Shown here: positions 61,951 to 64,000 of the stretch, one piece after another
Position numbering within the stretch: position 1 is the first letter of the stretch
Layout of the letters: each line of letters begins with the position of its first letter
Assembly (NCBI GenBank): GCA_019637395.1
Contig: JAHBVR010000003.1
Location: 248,001-312,000, forward strand
Length of the DNA: 64,000 nucleotides
From: Vulcanimicrobiota bacterium
GTDB taxonomy: Bacteria; Vulcanimicrobiota; Xenobia; Xenobiales; JADMJV01
Direction: 5' to 3'
Made by a program: the position numbers and the translations under genes
Notes under the pieces: model-generated
Told to the model about the DNA's origin: nothing
The model's database searches: none
Seen by the model: the letters and a program-made list of their open reading frames with translations, nothing else

Positions 61951-63063
61951 ATGATCCCGATTTTGGAGCTTAAGACCCAATACGCCGAAATTCGCGAAGA
62001 GGTGGAGCGGGCCGTTTGCGACGTCATGGCCCGGACCCAATACATCCTGGGTCCCGAAGTCGCCGCCTTCGAAAAAGAATTTGCCGAATGGAACGGAGCC
62101 AGCCACGCTATCGGCTGCGCTTCCGGAACGGACGCGCTAGTGCTGGCCCTCAAAGCCGTCGGGGTCAAGCCTGGTGACGAAGTCATCGCCCCGCCCTTCA
62201 CGTTCATGGCCACGGCCGGAGCCGTCAGTTCCATCGGAGCCCGACCGGTTTTTTGCGATGTGGAAGAGGGCAGTTTCAATCTCGACCCCGCTCAGCTCGA
62301 AAAGCACATCACCCCGCTCACCAGGGCCATCGAGGTGGTGCATCTTTACGGCCATCCAGCCGACATGGACCCTATTTTGGAGATCGCTCGCAAGCACAAC
62401 CTCAAGGTGGTCGAGGATTGCGCGCAGGCCACCGGCGCCCTTTATCATGGAAAAAAAGTCGGGACCATGGGGGATGCCGGCGCCTTCTCTTTTTTCCCCT
62501 CAAAGAACCTGGGGGGGGCGGGCGACGGCGGCATGGTCTTGACCAACGACGCCGACATCGACGAACGAGTGCGCTGTCTGCGGGGTCACGGCAGCCGCCG
62601 CAAGTATTTCCACGATGAACTTGGGACCAACAGCCGGTTGGATGAATTGCAGGCAGCCGTGCTGCGCGTCAAACTCCGCCACCTGGAGCGCTGGAACGAA
62701 AAACGCCGAGCCGTGGCGGCCCGGTATACCGAGGCACTGCAGGGCTTCGTCACGCCGCCGCCGACCGCCGCCGGTTGCCAGCACGTCTATCATCAATACA
62801 CGCTGCGCACCAGCCGGCGCGACCAGATGATGGCCTACCTGAATGAAAAAGGAGTGGGAGCCATCATCTACTATCCGCTCGCCCTTCATCTGCAACAGGT
62901 CTACGCAACCATGGGCCATAAACTAGGGGACTTTCCGGTCACCGAGAAAGCCCAGGACGAAGTGCTCTCGCTACCGATGTATCCGGAGTTGTCCGCCGCG
63001 CAAATCGACCAGGTAGTGCAGACCGTCAAAGACTTCCATTCCCAGCCGGTTCAGGCCGGTTAA
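61951..63063 (+). CDS. DegT/DnrJ/EryC1/StrS-family PLP aminotransferase
   Basis: Predicted 370 aa from ATG 61951, with GAGGAG seven bases upstream; a TTG three bases earlier is less likely. The PLP-binding Lys185 lies in '[14 protein letters not shown]'. Also seen are '[17 protein letters not shown]', '[11 protein letters not shown]', '[15 protein letters not shown]' and '[16 protein letters not shown]'. The family makes aminosugars for polysaccharides and natural products. The ketosugar substrate is unknown. The following heparinase-like gene, 3 bp away, points to a polysaccharide locus continuing beyond the window. Confidence 0.94.
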   Translation: MIPILELKTQYAEIREEVERAVCDVMARTQYILGPEVAAFEKEFAEWNGASHAIGCASGTDALVLALKAVGVKPGDEVIAPPFTFMATAGAVSSIGARPVFCDVEEGSFNLDPAQLEKHITPLTRAIEVVHLYGHPADMDPILEIARKHNLKVVEDCAQATGALYHGKKVGTMGDAGAFSFFPSKNLGGAGDGGMVLTNDADIDERVRCLRGHGSRRKYFHDELGTNSRLDELQAAVLRVKLRHLERWNEKRRAVAARYTEALQGFVTPPPTAAGCQHVYHQYTLRTSRRDQMMAYLNEKGVGAIIYYPLALHLQQVYATMGHKLGDFPVTEKAQDEVLSLPMYPELSAAQIDQVVQTVKDFHSQPVQAG

Positions 63064-63066
63064 ATC

Positions 63067-64000
63067 GTGTTCCGCCGGCTTGGCCGACGCTTCCGCAACC
63101 TGCTGACCCGGGATTTTAACCTGGAAGAGCAGATGGCTCTGGCTCAGGAGCAGGAGACGACCTTCGGGCTGGAGCCCGAGCATTTTTATGACCAGTTGGA
63201 GCCGGCCACGGCCGCTCTGGAGGAAGCCAAAGCGGCCGCTCTGGGGCAGAACTGGAAGGAGGCCGCGCAGGCGCTGCTGGATCATTTCCACGACCGCCTG
63301 CGCCCTCAAGTCTTCTTGCATCCCAGCGATTTAGACCCGCTGGTGCAGTTGTTCAAAAGCCACCCGCAAGATTGCCGGCGCTGGGTCAAATCCGCCGAAC
63401 TCTCTCTGCAGCACCGCTTCGCCCCGCTCCAGGGAGAGGAGCAGCAGTTCCCCAACAGCATCGATTGGTATAGCGACTTCGCCGGCGGCTCCTGGATGAT
63501 GGCCTCGCAGCCCATGTTGCGCAATCACTTTCAGACCCAGCCTCTGCTGCCCGAGCAACAAGAGGGCCTGCTGCGTAGTTGGAGCTTCAATCAACTCGGG
63601 CATCTGATCGATCTGGTCCGCAGTCACTGGCTGACCGGCAACGAGGCCTATGCCAGCGAATGCATCGTCCAGGCGGTGGACTGGTCGGAACGCAACCCGG
63701 TCTTCATGGGAATGAGCTGGTACCATCCCAAAGTGGTGGCGGTGCGCAGCCTGCACTGGTATCTCCTGGTACAACACCTGCTCGTCTCCAATTTGATGCA
63801 AGGTGAATTGCTGGCTCGTTTTCTGAAGTGTCTGCTGCTGCACGCCGGCTACCTGGCTTTGCACCTGCGCAAGTCCTCCGAGCACCGGCTGGCGGCCGCC
63901 GCCAGTCTCTACTTGATCAGCGGCCATCTGCCCGAAATCATTCCCAGTAAAAAATGGCACGCGCTGGCTCGCCAGCATCTCCACATCGCCCTGCAGGAAG
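63067..64000 (+). CDS. Heparinase II/III-like protein, N-terminal part (cut by window edge)
   Basis: The frame opens at GTG 63067, three bases after the previous stop, and runs to the edge (311 codons). The N-terminus is basic ('FRRLGRRFRNLLTRDF'). A helical segment includes 'NWKEAAQALLDHFHDRLRP', then 'IDWYSDFAGGSW' and 'FNQLGHLIDLVRSHWLTGNE'. 'QAVDWSERNPVFMGMSWYHP' and 'VVAVRSLHWYLL' follow, which match the alpha/alpha toroid of heparinase II/III-type lyases and their O-antigen-linked relatives. The lyase domain would lie outside the window. No signal peptide is seen. Confidence 0.75.
   Translation, partial: MFRRLGRRFRNLLTRDFNLEEQMALAQEQETTFGLEPEHFYDQLEPATAALEEAKAAALGQNWKEAAQALLDHFHDRLRPQVFLHPSDLDPLVQLFKSHPQDCRRWVKSAELSLQHRFAPLQGEEQQFPNSIDWYSDFAGGSWMMASQPMLRNHFQTQPLLPEQQEGLLRSWSFNQLGHLIDLVRSHWLTGNEAYASECIVQAVDWSERNPVFMGMSWYHPKVVAVRSLHWYLLVQHLLVSNLMQGELLARFLKCLLLHAGYLALHLRKSSEHRLAAAASLYLISGHLPEIIPSKKWHALARQHLHIALQE

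Overview
The window is GC-rich (low to mid 60s percent by eye) bacterial chromosome from a diderm: several proteins carry clear lipoboxes and two HlyD-type adaptors are present. Housekeeping genes (proB, proA, rtcB, alaS, ftsA, nrdR, pyrimidine-nucleoside phosphorylase, accB) point to no well-studied phylum. An uncultured lineage such as Eremiobacterota or Tectomicrobia is possible, but this is a guess from gene content.

Positions 1-31320 hold a polytheonamide-type proteusin (RiPP) gene cluster. Export genes (HlyD end, C39-peptidase ABC transporter, second NHLM ABC transporter) lie at 1-5200. A lipoprotein gene and remnants of a RepA-like gene, an HTH regulator and a YD-repeat protein follow (5217-9155). 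The core is at 9861-24093: one NHLP-leader precursor (20159-20692), three PoyD-like radical SAM epimerases and four B12-type radical SAM C-methyltransferases. Three of the methyltransferases are each translationally coupled to an epimerase. A TPR-methyltransferase sits among them. Tailoring genes fill 24042-31320: a family 2 glycosyltransferase, a JmjC/cupin oxygenase, two PhyH oxygenases, a P450, a DUF707 protein and three unrecognised proteins. The precursor core has Asn at exactly every sixth residue, the signature of the beta-helical pore peptides of this class. Its hydrophobic end is C-terminal, opposite to polytheonamide.

Positions 31296-45922 carry cell-envelope genes (adaptor lipoprotein, lipase-like lipoprotein with an apparent ATC start, M14 carboxypeptidase), proline biosynthesis (proB-proA), a Phd/VapC-type toxin-antitoxin pair with a palindromic operator, rtcB plus a response regulator, a Memo-like protein and a TPR-ankyrin protein. 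Positions 46050-54183 hold a uracil-DNA-glycosylase-like protein, a nine-copy array of 61-bp repeats, an ankyrin protein, alaS, a Gly/Ala-rich membrane protein, a decayed GT-C glycosyltransferase, a His-rich protein, a crotonase and an AbrB/VapC pair whose toxin is frameshifted.

Positions 54291-64000 contain ftsA, nrdR, pyrimidine-nucleoside phosphorylase, a histidyl-tRNA-synthetase-like protein that has lost two catalytic arginines and gained a 210-residue charged tail, accB, an ABC exporter, a DegT aminotransferase and the start of a heparinase-like gene cut by the window edge.
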